A DNA stretch of 7,046 nt. Source: JBAXPV01 sp037132075 (GTDB lineage Bacteria > Bacteroidota > Bacteroidia > Bacteroidales > CAIXZF01). Location of the stretch: contig JBAXPV010000077.1 in the NCBI GenBank assembly GCA_037132075.1, positions 1 through 7,046 on the forward strand, written 5' to 3'. The position numbers and the translations under genes were made by a program. This document shows, in pieces, positions 6,811-7,046 of this stretch. The first letter of the stretch is position 1. Every line of letters starts with the position of its first letter. Under the pieces are notes generated by a model, which saw nothing but the letters and a program-made list of their open reading frames with translations, did not search any database and was not told where the DNA came from.

Positions 6811-7046
6811 TTATACTTTCTGTTTGGTATTCTCTGTTGCAGCATTTGTTTCAATATTAATTGATTCATTTCTTCTACGACCTGAGGACCATTGGTTATA
6901 TACTCTTCCTTTTTTGTCAATAAGAATATCCTGATTATGCGTATAGAATTTTTGAATGAAATTTTCTTTGGGAAAAAAAGGCAAGTCTTTTAGACGCCTG
7001 CATTTTGAAATAATTTCAAAACAGTTATACAAATCATCAAGTAATA
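6811..7046 (-). CDS. Partial gene: C-terminal 77 residues of an unrecognised protein
   Basis: A minus-strand frame is open from the right edge to a TAA at 6811-6813, giving 77 residues with no ATG start in this frame. The real start must therefore lie outside the window, if this is a gene. The visible part includes LPFFPKENFIQKFYTHNQD, then ILIDKKGRVYNQW, and a polar, Asn/Thr-rich tail ending in TKQKV. I do not recognise a family. It is convergent with the lamin-tail gene, 107 bases away. The DNA at 6841-7020 is about 29% G+C by hand count, well below the roughly 35-60% of sampled lines in the neighbouring genes, which may point to acquired DNA. The short length means a chance open frame in A/T-rich sequence cannot be excluded. 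Confidence 0.5.
   Translation of the reverse strand, partial: LLDDLYNCFEIISKCRRLKDLPFFPKENFIQKFYTHNQDILIDKKGRVYNQWSSGRRRNESINIETNAATENTKQKV

Overview
The window looks like chromosomal DNA from a member of the Bacteroidota. The evidence is a TACCTTTG element matching the phylum's TAnnTTTG -7 promoter box, A/T-rich translation leaders without Shine-Dalgarno sites, a large exported lamin-tail-domain protein of the type common in that phylum, and an RNase R of about 720 residues. No mobile element, CRISPR array, rRNA or tRNA gene was seen.

Left third (1-1790, minus strand): three genes read right to left. A peptidase S66 LD-carboxypeptidase (891-1790) is followed after 10 bases by a YraN/UPF0102 nuclease-like protein (515-880). 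Next comes the N-terminal part of a gene that runs off the left edge (start at 450 or 462). Its visible 150 residues are a charged, disordered tail ending in 12-residue tandem repeats, as found ahead of the catalytic domain in many Bacteroidota RNA-modifying enzymes. I suggest a pseudouridine synthase, but no catalytic part is visible. This third gene has its own -7 box.

Middle (1791-1939): a 149-base divergent intergenic region. It contains a striking long inverted repeat (1844-1898) centred on a near-perfect 28-base palindrome.

Right two thirds (1940-6703, plus strand): rnr (RNase R, 1940-4099) and, 6 bases later, a gene for an 865-residue exported protein. That protein is built as signal peptide, beta-sandwich domain, two [Ig-like + lamin-tail] modules, and a FlgD/CHU_C-like C-terminal domain that may be a secretion or sorting signal. 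A C-rich, G-poor stretch right after its stop codon is a candidate Rho-loading site.

Right edge (6811-7046, minus strand): the C-terminal end of an unrecognised gene in DNA of about 29% G+C, clearly more A/T-rich than the rest.

Functionally the window is mostly housekeeping: RNA turnover (RNase R), probable RNA modification, peptidoglycan recycling (LD-carboxypeptidase) and a poorly understood nuclease-like protein, plus one secreted surface protein. I do not see a convincing new multi-gene system. The items most worth checking are the intergenic inverted repeat, the recently duplicated coding repeats, the modular lamin-tail protein coupled to rnr, and the A/T-rich right edge.
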